Made by a program: the position numbers and the translations under genes
Source of the DNA: Candidatus Omnitrophota bacterium
Lineage (GTDB): Bacteria > Omnitrophota > Gorgyraeia > 2-01-FULL-45-10
DNA length: 6,300 nt
NCBI GenBank assembly: GCA_026387115.1
Contig: JAPLMI010000125.1
Coordinates: forward strand, 1-6,300
Direction of reading: 5' to 3'
Part shown: piece by piece, positions 1 to 5,951 of the stretch
Numbering within the stretch: the first letter of the stretch is position 1
Layout: every line of letters begins with the position of its first letter
The notes under the pieces: generated by a model
What the model was told of the DNA's origin: nothing
The model's input: the letters and a program-made list of their open reading frames with translations, nothing else
Databases searched by the model: none

Positions 1-387
1 AAACACGAAAATCTGGACTTCGTCCTTGGTTCACGACTTTACGGTAGAACGCGAAGTCTGTATTCATTATTGAAAGAAAAATTTTCCTATCTTGGCACTC
101 TCCTGACAACTTATTTAATTAACATTATGTACGGAAAGAAATTTTCCGATATAATAGGAACCAGATTATATAGAAAAGCTGTTTTTAAAAATATTCATGT
201 GAAGTCTTCAACGTTGATATTCGATTTTGAAATCGTGGCTAAGGCATGCAAGGCCGGATTGAAAATAAAGGAGGTCCCGGTCTCATACAAACCCAGAACT
301 TATAAAGAAGGAAAAAAGATCAGGCCTTCCCATTTATTTCCCGCTATATTTACACTATTTAGGGTTAGGGTTTTTGATAAGGATTAA
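1..387 (+). CDS. Family 2 glycosyltransferase, polyprenol-phosphate sugar synthase type (C-terminal part, 5' truncated by window)
   Basis: The frame is open from base 1, so the gene begins upstream; an apparent TTG start at position 70 is internal. The visible 128 residues match the C-terminal half of DPM1/ArnC-like GT2 enzymes, which move a sugar from a nucleotide donor to a polyprenyl phosphate on the cytoplasmic face of the membrane. Seen: VLGSR near residues 8-12, the D-x-x-G-T-R-L-Y-R stretch around 52-60, FDFEI around 75-79, and the family's closing pattern KIKEVPVSY...R...EGKKI around 90-110. The N-terminal Rossmann-like part and the metal-binding DxD lie outside the window. No transmembrane helices follow the catalytic domain, unlike ArnC, so it resembles the soluble DPM1 form. 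The stop TAA lies 12 nt before the next gene, so the two are probably co-transcribed and functionally paired. The sugar cannot be told. Confidence 0.85.
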   Translation, partial: KHENLDFVLGSRLYGRTRSLYSLLKEKFSYLGTLLTTYLINIMYGKKFSDIIGTRLYRKAVFKNIHVKSSTLIFDFEIVAKACKAGLKIKEVPVSYKPRTYKEGKKIRPSHLFPAIFTLFRVRVFDKD

Positions 388-399
388 AATAAAGACAAT

Positions 400-1755
400 A
401 TGGAGAACAAAACCGTTTCAACTCTTTTGAAAATCGCGATGGTGTCAACCTTATTTTCTCTATTTTTCGCATTCGGGTTCAATCATCCAGTTGCAGAAAA
501 TAGCGACGCCGGCCAATATGATACTATCGGATGGAATCTCGCGAACGGCAACGGCTTCTCCTTCTCGCACTCATTACCTTACGAACCAACGATGTTTAGG
601 GAGCCGGCGTATCCGGTATTTCTAGCTATCATATATAAAGTATTCGGGCATAATATAGCGTTCGTGCAGATCTTTCAAATGATTATCTTTTCCTTAACCT
701 GTTTATTGATATATGTTCTGGCGTTGAACATTTTTGATAAAAAGATTGCTAAATATGCGGCATTCGCGACAGCCCTATGTCCTACTCTTGCAAATTATCC
801 GAGCTACATTCTTTCAGAGACGCTCTTCACCTTTATTCTCTGCCTGTCGATTCTATCGCTGACACTTGCGGTCAAGCTTAAAAAAAACGTTTTGTTCGCA
901 GTATCGGGAATTCTGGTAGGTGCGGCTGCATTATGTAAGACGGTAATGTTATTATTCATCTTTCCAGTGCTAATTGGGATAATAATATTAAATCGGGATA
1001 AGCTAAATTTCCTTAAAAAAACTATTATCTATTGCGCGTTTTTCATATTACCATTTTTAATCATTGTTTCAATGTGGAGTTTCAGAAATCATGCCGTGTG
1101 CGGTACTTATAAAATAAGTCTCCGCGGCGGTCTTGAGATATGGCAGATGTCGCAGAAACTCGACAATTCGGTGAAAGAAATAAAATATGACATAGCTTAT
1201 AATTTTTCGGAATTTCTTGGCAATAAGCTATTTCCTGAGGCAGCCGAGAACCCAAGAGATGTTATATTAAGTGGCACGAAAAAATCAATGGAAAAAGAAG
1301 ACGAGCTACGCAGGCAAGGCTTAACGCCGGCAAATATAGATAAGAAGATGCTAGAAGAGGCTATACCAAAGATATTCAAAAAACCGGTTAAATATTTATC
1401 TTATATATTTATTGAATCGATAAAAATGACCGCTTTTATATATGTTCCGATACTAAACGAATCCTACGTAATAGAAAAATTTAACGGATTGAAGAAGGGG
1501 CCTCTCATTCTTTCTTCTATAAGAGGAATTTTCCGGTTTTCTGCTTATCCGTTTTTAGCGCTTGCTTTGGTGGGTATGTTTTTTGCATCAAGATCATGGC
1601 GAAATTGGTACTTTATTGTCGGAGTGATAATCTACATAAACCTTATTTACAGCATGCTATTTGCCATGGGAAGATATGCCGTTCCGCTGATTCCTTTTTA
1701 CTCTATATTTGCTTCGATTGGATTACTCAAATTATTGGGAAAGGAAGGATGCTGA
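400..1755 (+). CDS. GT-C fold membrane glycosyltransferase, ArnT/PMT (GT39/GT83)-like
   Basis: A 451-residue polytopic membrane protein with about ten or eleven hydrophobic helices (roughly 10-27, 72-86, 88-111, 117-135, 138-159, 164-197, 206-226, 334-351, 379-397, 402-422, 427-446). GT-C landmarks are visible: an acidic first extracytoplasmic loop with D36 and D41 (SDAGQYD), followed by a NLANGNGFSF stretch, then R67-E-P-A-Y-P72, S139-E140 at the start of a helix, and R425-Y-x-x-P-x-I-P near the C-terminus. A soluble stretch of about 90 residues (240-330) is probably extracytoplasmic. Members of this fold transfer a sugar from a polyprenyl-phosphate carrier to lipid A, protein or a glycan on the outer side of the membrane. 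This fits the adjacent polyprenol-phosphate sugar synthase-like gene 12 nt upstream. The ATG at 400 precedes the first helix; there is no good Shine-Dalgarno, only AAAG at 391-394. The gene is clearly richer in A/T than the opposing operon. Acceptor and sugar are unknown. Confidence 0.8.
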   Translation: MENKTVSTLLKIAMVSTLFSLFFAFGFNHPVAENSDAGQYDTIGWNLANGNGFSFSHSLPYEPTMFREPAYPVFLAIIYKVFGHNIAFVQIFQMIIFSLTCLLIYVLALNIFDKKIAKYAAFATALCPTLANYPSYILSETLFTFILCLSILSLTLAVKLKKNVLFAVSGILVGAAALCKTVMLLFIFPVLIGIIILNRDKLNFLKKTIIYCAFFILPFLIIVSMWSFRNHAVCGTYKISLRGGLEIWQMSQKLDNSVKEIKYDIAYNFSEFLGNKLFPEAAENPRDVILSGTKKSMEKEDELRRQGLTPANIDKKMLEEAIPKIFKKPVKYLSYIFIESIKMTAFIYVPILNESYVIEKFNGLKKGPLILSSIRGIFRFSAYPFLALALVGMFFASRSWRNWYFIVGVIIYINLIYSMLFAMGRYAVPLIPFYSIFASIGLLKLLGKEGC

Positions 1756-1762
1756 GCTCGTA

Positions 1763-1790
1763 AGGCAGATAACCATAATCTTTATCGCCT
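1763..1790. terminator. Imperfect stem-loop in the convergent intergenic region, possible bidirectional terminator
   Basis: AGGC-A-GATAA (1763-1772) can pair with TTATCGCCT (1782-1790): nine base pairs with one bulged A at 1767 and a nine-nt loop. It sits between the two convergent stop codons (1755 and 1801), where a shared terminator is expected. There is no T-run on either side and the stem is weak, so this is only a candidate. The rest of the 45-nt gap shows nothing else. Confidence 0.3.
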
Positions 1791-1800
1791 CGCTTCATGC

Positions 1801-2757
1801 TCACCTCTTTCTGTCTGATTTTAGAATCAATCTCTGAAAATAATCGATAGTCGCTTGCAATCCTTCCTCGAGACTAACTTTCGGCTTCCAGTCAAGGAGC
1901 GATTTTGCCTTTGTTATATCGGGACGCCTTACCTTAGGATCGTCGACGGGTAGGGCCTTGTAAACTATCTTACTTTTTGATCTCGTAATTTTAATTATAA
2001 TCTTTGCGAGTTTTAAAAGCGACATTTCATTTGGATTGCCTATATTTACGGGATTGTTGACATCTGACATCAAAAGTCTATAGACGCCGTCTACCAAATC
2101 CGATACATAACAGAAGCTTCTCGTCTGCGAACCGTCTCCGTAAACAGTTATAGGCTTATTAGCAAGGGCCTGACTCAGAAAATTCGGGATCGCGCGGCCG
2201 TCATTCTCCCTCATGCGCTCACCGTAAGTATTGAATATGCGGACTATCCTTGTGCCTATCTTGTGGTAACGATGATACGCCATCGTTATAGCTTCGGCGA
2301 AACGTTTTGCTTCATCATAAACGCCGCGCGGCCCTATCGGATTCACATTGCCCCAGTACGTCTCCGGCTGAGGATTAACAAGCGGGTCACCGTAGACTTC
2401 GCTCGTTGAAGCCAGAAGGAATACGGCCTTCTTGGCTTTCGCCAAGCCGAGGGCGTTGTGGGTGCCCAGCGAACCCACCTTAAGCGTCTGGATGGGATAT
2501 TTGAGATAGTCTATGGGGCTTGCCGGCGACGCGAAATGCAGGATATAGTCAATTTTACCTGTTATGCCGATTTTTTCCGATACGTCATGTTTTACAAATT
2601 TGAAATTCCTATTCTTAAGGAGGTGCCTGATATTGTCAACCTTACCTGTTATCAGGTTATCCATGCATATAACACCGCAACCCTTACCGATAAATAGATC
2701 GCATAAGTGCGAACCTATAAAACCGGCCCCGCCCGTTATGAGTACTATTTTTTTCAT
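1801..2757 (-). CDS. uxs: UDP-glucuronate decarboxylase-like SDR (UDP-xylose synthase family)
   Basis: A 318-residue extended short-chain dehydrogenase, full length for the family. The N-terminal NAD-binding GGAGFIG (9-15) is followed by D33, which should bind the adenosine ribose. UXS signatures follow in order: FASPASPIDYLKYPIQTL (75-92), LLASTSEVYGDP (114-125, active-site T118/S119/E120), YWGNVNPIGPR (135-144), catalytic Y147 and K151, RIFNTYG (173-179), QTRSF (211-215) and DDPKVRRPD (272-280). The HFASPAS and YWGNVNP stretches separate it from GalE and RmlB. Known family chemistry is oxidation and decarboxylation of UDP-glucuronate to UDP-xylose in the cytoplasm. Small departures: GERM instead of the usual GPRM at 179-182. 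It is the last gene of the operon; its ATG overlaps the previous stop (ATGA), so translation is probably coupled. The dehydrogenase in this operon looks specific for UDP-HexNAc rather than UDP-glucose, so its substrate source is uncertain. Confidence 0.88.
   Translation of the reverse strand: MKKIVLITGGAGFIGSHLCDLFIGKGCGVICMDNLITGKVDNIRHLLKNRNFKFVKHDVSEKIGITGKIDYILHFASPASPIDYLKYPIQTLKVGSLGTHNALGLAKAKKAVFLLASTSEVYGDPLVNPQPETYWGNVNPIGPRGVYDEAKRFAEAITMAYHRYHKIGTRIVRIFNTYGERMRENDGRAIPNFLSQALANKPITVYGDGSQTRSFCYVSDLVDGVYRLLMSDVNNPVNIGNPNEMSLLKLAKIIIKITRSKSKIVYKALPVDDPKVRRPDITKAKSLLDWKPKVSLEEGLQATIDYFQRLILKSDRKR
2754..2757 (-). promoter_or_regulatory. ATGA start/stop overlap (translational coupling site)
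   Basis: On the - strand the stop TGA of the 4-epimerase gene (2756-2754) and the start ATG of the UXS-like gene (2757-2755) share ATGA. Upstream of this ATG there is only a weak purine stretch (AAGAA), so re-initiation by the ribosome that has just finished the epimerase is the likely mode of translation. Confidence 0.7.
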
Positions 2758-3689
2758 GTTTTATTCTTAAACCAGGACATGGTAATTTTCAGGCCTTCTT
2801 CGAACTTCACTATCTTCTTAATTTTTAACAACCGCTTCATCTTGCTTATATCGGCATAAGATTTTCGGACGTCGCCCGGTCTCTTGGCCCCGAAAACCGG
2901 CTTAATATCTGCCTCCAGTATCTTGTTTAATTCTTTTACGATATCCATGATAGATGTTGTCGTGCCGCATGCCACGTTAAACACTTCCCCGGATATGCCC
3001 GGCGTTACGGCGGCGTTCAGATTTGCCTCGACGACATTAGATACGAAGGTAAAATCCCTCGATTGCTTTCCGTCCCATTCTACCGTGGGGCTTTCACCCT
3101 TCAGCATCTTTGAGATGAACATCGGGATGACGGCGGAATATTTCGACTCCGGGTTCTGGCGCGGTCCGAAGACGTTGAAATATCTCAAAGAGACCGTCTC
3201 GAGACCGAATGTCTTAGCGAACGTAACGCAGTAATTCTCCGCCGCGAGTTTCGATACGCCATACGGAGAGATCGGTGAAGCGTAATCCGTTTCTTTTTGC
3301 GGGAACTTCTTGACGTCGCCATACGCTGAGCTTGATGATGCGTAAACGACCCTCTTGACCCCGGCATCCTTGGCCGCTACCAGGAGATTGAGCGTCCCGA
3401 AGACGTTCACATCGTTCGTCATGAACGGGTCTTCGACCGATTTTGCGACCGACCGAAGCGCCGCCTGGTGAATGACAAAGTCTATGCCCTTCAGCGCCGA
3501 ATCCAAAGCCTTCCTGTCCCTGATATCGCCCTCTATCAGCTCTATCTTGTTCAGAAACGGCTCTATATTCTCGCGTTTACCGGTGATGAAATTGTCGAGG
3601 ATGCGGACAGATTGTCCGCGCCTCACAAGTTCTTCGACGATGTTAGAACCGATGAACCCGGCGCCGCCTGTAACGAGATAATTCGCCAT
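2754..3689 (-). CDS. NAD-dependent nucleotide-sugar 4-epimerase, WbpP/GalE-like SDR
   Basis: A 311-residue extended SDR. Visible: GGAGFIG (8-14), D32 for NAD ribose binding, a HQAAL segment (74-78), SSSSAYGD (118-125) with the active-site serine, catalytic Y143 and K147 (SPYGVSKLAAE), LRYFNVFGPRQNP (168-180) and RPGDVRKSYAD (270-280). The SSSSAYGD plus YFNVFGPRQ combination is typical of UDP-GlcNAc/UDP-GlcNAcA 4-epimerases (WbpP, TviC, Gne) and of the short GalE forms of bacteria and archaea; it is unlike the E. coli GalE version. Expected reaction: inversion at C4 of a UDP-hexose, UDP-HexNAc or its uronate in the cytoplasm. Oddity: the usual Y-G-D-G before QSRDF reads E-W-D-G (204-207), and the usual YVxDVV reads FVSNVV. 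The start ATG lies one nt after the stop of the dehydrogenase gene, with AAGG (3697-3700) seven nt upstream as a weak ribosome site. Pairing with the dehydrogenase suggests a route to UDP-GalNAcA. Exact substrate is not decided by sequence. Confidence 0.85.
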   Translation of the reverse strand: MANYLVTGGAGFIGSNIVEELVRRGQSVRILDNFITGKRENIEPFLNKIELIEGDIRDRKALDSALKGIDFVIHQAALRSVAKSVEDPFMTNDVNVFGTLNLLVAAKDAGVKRVVYASSSSAYGDVKKFPQKETDYASPISPYGVSKLAAENYCVTFAKTFGLETVSLRYFNVFGPRQNPESKYSAVIPMFISKMLKGESPTVEWDGKQSRDFTFVSNVVEANLNAAVTPGISGEVFNVACGTTTSIMDIVKELNKILEADIKPVFGAKRPGDVRKSYADISKMKRLLKIKKIVKFEEGLKITMSWFKNKT

Positions 3690-3690
3690 A

Positions 3691-4995
3691 TTATAGCCTT
3701 ATGATATTTTTTCTAGCCTTAACATTCTTCAGGACGTTCCTCGTATCGATCACAAGTTTGGAGTTTTTCACGATGAAATCATAATCCACATTCGAATGGT
3801 CTGTCACGATGACGACGCAATCCGAATCCCTGAACGCGTTCTTGTTAAATTCCAGGCCCTTAAGATTGATGCTATGGATCTTCAGATACGGCAGATACGG
3901 GTCGTAATAAGAGACGAGCGCCCCTCCTTTGATCAACAGGTCGATTATCTCGAGCGCCGGAGATTCGCGCAGGTCCTTCACGTCCTTCTTATAGGCGACG
4001 CCCACGACAAGGACCTTGGAACACTTCAGCGGCTTGGAGCTGTTGTTCAGGCCCTCGATGACCTTGCTGACGACATAGCGAGGCATCTCGGAATTGACTT
4101 GTGACGCCAGGTCGATGAAGCGCGCCTCGAACCCGTGCATCCTGGCCTTCCATGACAGATAGATGGGGTCGACTGGGATACAGTGTCCCCCCACCCCGGG
4201 CCCGGGATAGAACGGCATAAAGCCGTACGGCTTGGTCTTGGCCGCGTCGATGACCTCCCAGACGTCTATCCCCAGCCTGTCGCACATAAGCATAAGCTCA
4301 TTAACCATTCCTATATTCACGATCCTGAAGGTGTTTTCCAACAGCTTCACCATCTCGGCAACCTTGCTCGACGAGACAGGGACGACCGTGTCTATCGCCT
4401 GTTCGTAAAGCATCCTGGCCAGCTCGGTAGATTTTTTTGAGATACCCCCTATGACTTTCGGCGTATTCTTGGTATCGAACTTCTTATTGCCGGGGTCTAT
4501 CCTTTCCGGCGAGAAAGCGAGATAAAAATCCTTCCCTTCTTTCAATCCGGCGGATTCCAGGACCGGCAGCATAACCTCTTCGGTAGTGCCCGGATAGGTC
4601 GTCGATTCAAGGATTACGATCTGGCCGCGCTTCATATATTTTTTAATGTTTTCTACCGCCGACACTATGTATGATACATCCGGCTCTTTTGTCTTATAAA
4701 GCGGTGTCGGAACGCATATTATGATAGCGTCCAGTTTCTTTATGTGCGCGAAATCGTTCGTGATGGCGAATTTCCGGTCGGATATGGCTTTTCTTATCTC
4801 CGATGAGGGCACATCCAGAATATACGAAATCCCCCTCCCGAGCTTCGCGAGCCTGTCTTTATCCACGTCCATACCGTAGACGGTGAATCCTTTTTTTACA
4901 AAAGTGATCGCGAGCGGCAACCCCACATATCCGAGGCCGATGATCCCTATCTTCGCTTTTTTATTCAGAATTTTCGTTTTGAGCTCCTTAAACAT
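3691..4995 (-). CDS. wbpA: Nucleotide-sugar 6-dehydrogenase, probable UDP-N-acetylhexosamine type (WbpA/TviB-like)
   Basis: A 434-residue member of the UDP-glucose/GDP-mannose dehydrogenase family, complete in three domains. N-terminal NAD domain: GLGYVGLP (20-27) and D43. Then ICVPTP (93-98), ESTTYPGTT (130-138) and SPERIDPG (162-169). Central domain: K217 and N221 (KLLENTFR). Catalytic cysteine C272 lies in PGPGVGGHCIPVDP (264-277). C-terminal UDP-binding domain: GVAYKKDVKDLRESP (332-346). The active-site form GGHCIPVDP with the following YLSWKA is the one seen in UDP-HexNAc dehydrogenases (WbpA, TviB, WecC), while UDP-glucose dehydrogenases have GGxCFPKD; the UDP-GlcNAc assignment is therefore inference from motif. 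The reaction is a two-step NAD-dependent oxidation of C6 to a uronate. The start ATG is two nt after the rmlD stop, with AAAGGG (5005-5010) nine nt upstream as ribosome site. Visibly more G/C-rich than the + strand genes. Confidence 0.87.
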   Translation of the reverse strand: MFKELKTKILNKKAKIGIIGLGYVGLPLAITFVKKGFTVYGMDVDKDRLAKLGRGISYILDVPSSEIRKAISDRKFAITNDFAHIKKLDAIIICVPTPLYKTKEPDVSYIVSAVENIKKYMKRGQIVILESTTYPGTTEEVMLPVLESAGLKEGKDFYLAFSPERIDPGNKKFDTKNTPKVIGGISKKSTELARMLYEQAIDTVVPVSSSKVAEMVKLLENTFRIVNIGMVNELMLMCDRLGIDVWEVIDAAKTKPYGFMPFYPGPGVGGHCIPVDPIYLSWKARMHGFEARFIDLASQVNSEMPRYVVSKVIEGLNNSSKPLKCSKVLVVGVAYKKDVKDLRESPALEIIDLLIKGGALVSYYDPYLPYLKIHSINLKGLEFNKNAFRDSDCVVIVTDHSNVDYDFIVKNSKLVIDTRNVLKNVKARKNIIRL

Positions 4996-4997
4996 GA

Positions 4998-5912
4998 TTA
5001 TTTTCCCTTTCTTTCAAAAATATATTCTTTTAAGGCATCTTTCCAATTCCGTATTTCGTAACCGGTAAACTTGATAAACTTTGAATTATCCAGGACTGAC
5101 ATAGCGGGCCGCCTTGCCGGCCTGTTCAGCTCCCCGGACGAGATCGGAATAATCTTGGCCCCGGATCCGGCCAATCTCAATATCTCCCTGGCATATTCGA
5201 ACCATGAGACACTTCCCGAATTCGATACGTGGTATATTCCGCAATCCTGTGAGCTGTCAACTGTGAGCTGTGAGCTGATCTTGTCGATCAATACTCGCAT
5301 TGCCTTCGCCAGATCCTTCGTATACGTCGGTGAGCCAACCTGGTCATCGACAACTTTCAATATTTTTTCAGTCTTCGCCTTGGCCAGGATCGTATCGACA
5401 AAATTCTTGCCGTTCGCGCAGTACAGCCAGCCTGTGCGCAGTATAAAATATTTCTTTAAATTTTTTATAACGGCTTCTTCGCCTTTGAGTTTCGAATCAC
5501 CGTAAACACTTAGCGGATTGGGCTTATCGCCTTCCCTGTAAGGTTCTTTATTCTTTCCGTCGAATACGAAATCGGTGCTTATGTAAATTAAAACCGAATC
5601 CGTCCTGGCGCACGCCTTGGCGACATTTGCGGCGACGGCGGCATTTATCTTGTATGCCTTATCCTTGTCGGTCTCACAGCCATCTACATCGGTCATCGCC
5701 GCCGCATGTATGACAATTCCAGGTTTTACCTCTTTAAAGACAGCGGCGACGCTCTTTTCATCTGTCACATCGCCCTTAAAAAATCTGTCAACCGTCAACT
5801 GAGAACTGTCAACTAAATCCATGCCTATAACTTCGGAATCTTTTTTCAGCTCTCGAGAAAGATCGACCCCAAGCATTCCGCTCGAGCCGGTTATCAATAT
5901 TCGTCGTTTCAT
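4998..5912 (-). CDS. rmlD: dTDP-4-dehydrorhamnose reductase RmlD, carrying two in-frame heptanucleotide-repeat insertions
   Basis: RmlD makes dTDP-L-rhamnose by NAD(P)H-dependent reduction of dTDP-4-dehydro-L-rhamnose, the last step of the pathway. Seen in 304 residues: GSSGMLG (9-15), HAAAMTDVDGCE (69-80), STDFVFDG (112-119), PLSVYGDSKLKGE (133-145) with catalytic Y137 and K141, LRTGWLY (158-164), DDQVGSPTYTKDLA (189-202), GIYHVSNSGSVSWFEYA (225-241) and RPARRPAMSVLDNSK (264-278). All motifs are intact, so the enzyme is probably active. It is roughly 20 residues longer than a compact RmlD, and the extra length falls at residues 34-43 and 213-222, where tandem 7-bp repeats encode the same peptide SSQLTVD. 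Both positions are in linkers outside conserved motifs: after the second beta strand, and just before the GIYH strand. No Shine-Dalgarno is visible before the ATG at 5912, where the leader is almost pure A/T. It follows rmlB by 38 nt. Confidence 0.93.
   Translation of the reverse strand: MKRRILITGSSGMLGVDLSRELKKDSEVIGMDLVDSSQLTVDRFFKGDVTDEKSVAAVFKEVKPGIVIHAAAMTDVDGCETDKDKAYKINAAVAANVAKACARTDSVLIYISTDFVFDGKNKEPYREGDKPNPLSVYGDSKLKGEEAVIKNLKKYFILRTGWLYCANGKNFVDTILAKAKTEKILKVVDDQVGSPTYTKDLAKAMRVLIDKISSQLTVDSSQDCGIYHVSNSGSVSWFEYAREILRLAGSGAKIIPISSGELNRPARRPAMSVLDNSKFIKFTGYEIRNWKDALKEYIFERKGK
5247..5274. repeat. Tandem heptanucleotide tract B, inside rmlD codons 213-222
   Basis: On the + strand four consecutive 7-mers read CTGTGAG (5247-5253), CTGTCAA (5254-5260), CTGTGAG (5261-5267) and CTGTGAG (5268-5274), followed by a degenerate fifth, CTGATCT (5275-5281). 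On the coding strand the units are CTCACAG or TTGACAG. They encode SSQLTVDSSQ. Seven bases read in triplets give a 21-nt, 7-residue period. The tract lies in a linker between the DLAKAMRVLI helix and the GIYH strand of RmlD. Confidence 0.85.
5785..5812. repeat. Tandem heptanucleotide tract A, inside rmlD codons 34-43
   Basis: On the + strand four consecutive 7-mers read CTGTCAA (5785-5791), CCGTCAA (5792-5798), CTGAGAA (5799-5805) and CTGTCAA (5806-5812), with a degenerate CTAAATC after them. Coding-strand units are TTGACAG, TTCTCAG, TTGACGG and TTGACAG. They encode VDSSQLTVD plus the R of the next codon. The tract lies between the second beta strand (EVIGMDL) and the FKGDVTD segment of RmlD, where compact homologues have a short turn. 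Confidence 0.85.
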
Positions 5913-5916
5913 AGAA

Positions 5917-5951
5917 TAAAATTAAAAATTATAATTCAAAATTTTAAATTT
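5917..5951. repeat. A/T-rich tract with apparent 7-bp period between rmlB and rmlD
   Basis: The 38-nt gap (5913-5950) is A/T except for one G (5914) and one C (5937). From 5917 it can be laid out as five 7-mers: TAAAATT, AAAAATT, ATAATTC, AAAATTT, TAAATTT. Columns 3, 4 and 6 are invariant. It also holds the 8-bp palindrome AAAATTTT (5938-5945). The tract runs from the first base after rmlD's immediate leader to the rmlB stop. With only A and T the periodicity could be chance, so confidence is modest. Confidence 0.4.

Noticed and set aside
2055..2075. Two adjacent TGACATC-like 7-mers in the UXS-like gene
   Set aside because: Only two units, with no added residues relative to the family pattern (MSDVNNPVNIG aligns at normal length), so chance is enough.
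4195..4206. Perfect 12-bp palindrome CCCGGGCCCGGG
   Set aside because: It is simply the codons for the conserved P-G-P-G of the dehydrogenase active-site region.
3989..4285. Open frame of 98 codons on the - strand in another frame of the dehydrogenase gene
   Set aside because: Shadow of a G/C-rich coding region; composition is rich in Arg and Gly and matches no known fold, while the dehydrogenase frame carries every motif.
4981..4990. AAGGAG just inside the dehydrogenase gene as a ribosome site for a later start
   Set aside because: No ATG, GTG or TTG in frame follows at a usable distance before the NAD-binding motif; the ATG at 4995 with AAAGGG upstream is better.
5071..5505. Open frame of 144 codons on the + strand opposite rmlD
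   Set aside because: It is antisense to the well-supported rmlD gene, has no family resemblance, and part of its openness comes from the heptamer tract, which reads CELSTVSCEL in this frame.
5785..5812. TTGACA within the heptamer units as a sigma-70 -35 box
   Set aside because: It lies inside rmlD coding sequence and I see no convincing -10 at suitable spacing downstream.
5928..5933. TATAAT on the - strand upstream of rmlD, a possible -10 box
   Set aside because: No -35 match at the right distance (AAGTAA there), and such a hexamer is expected by chance in a nearly pure A/T stretch.
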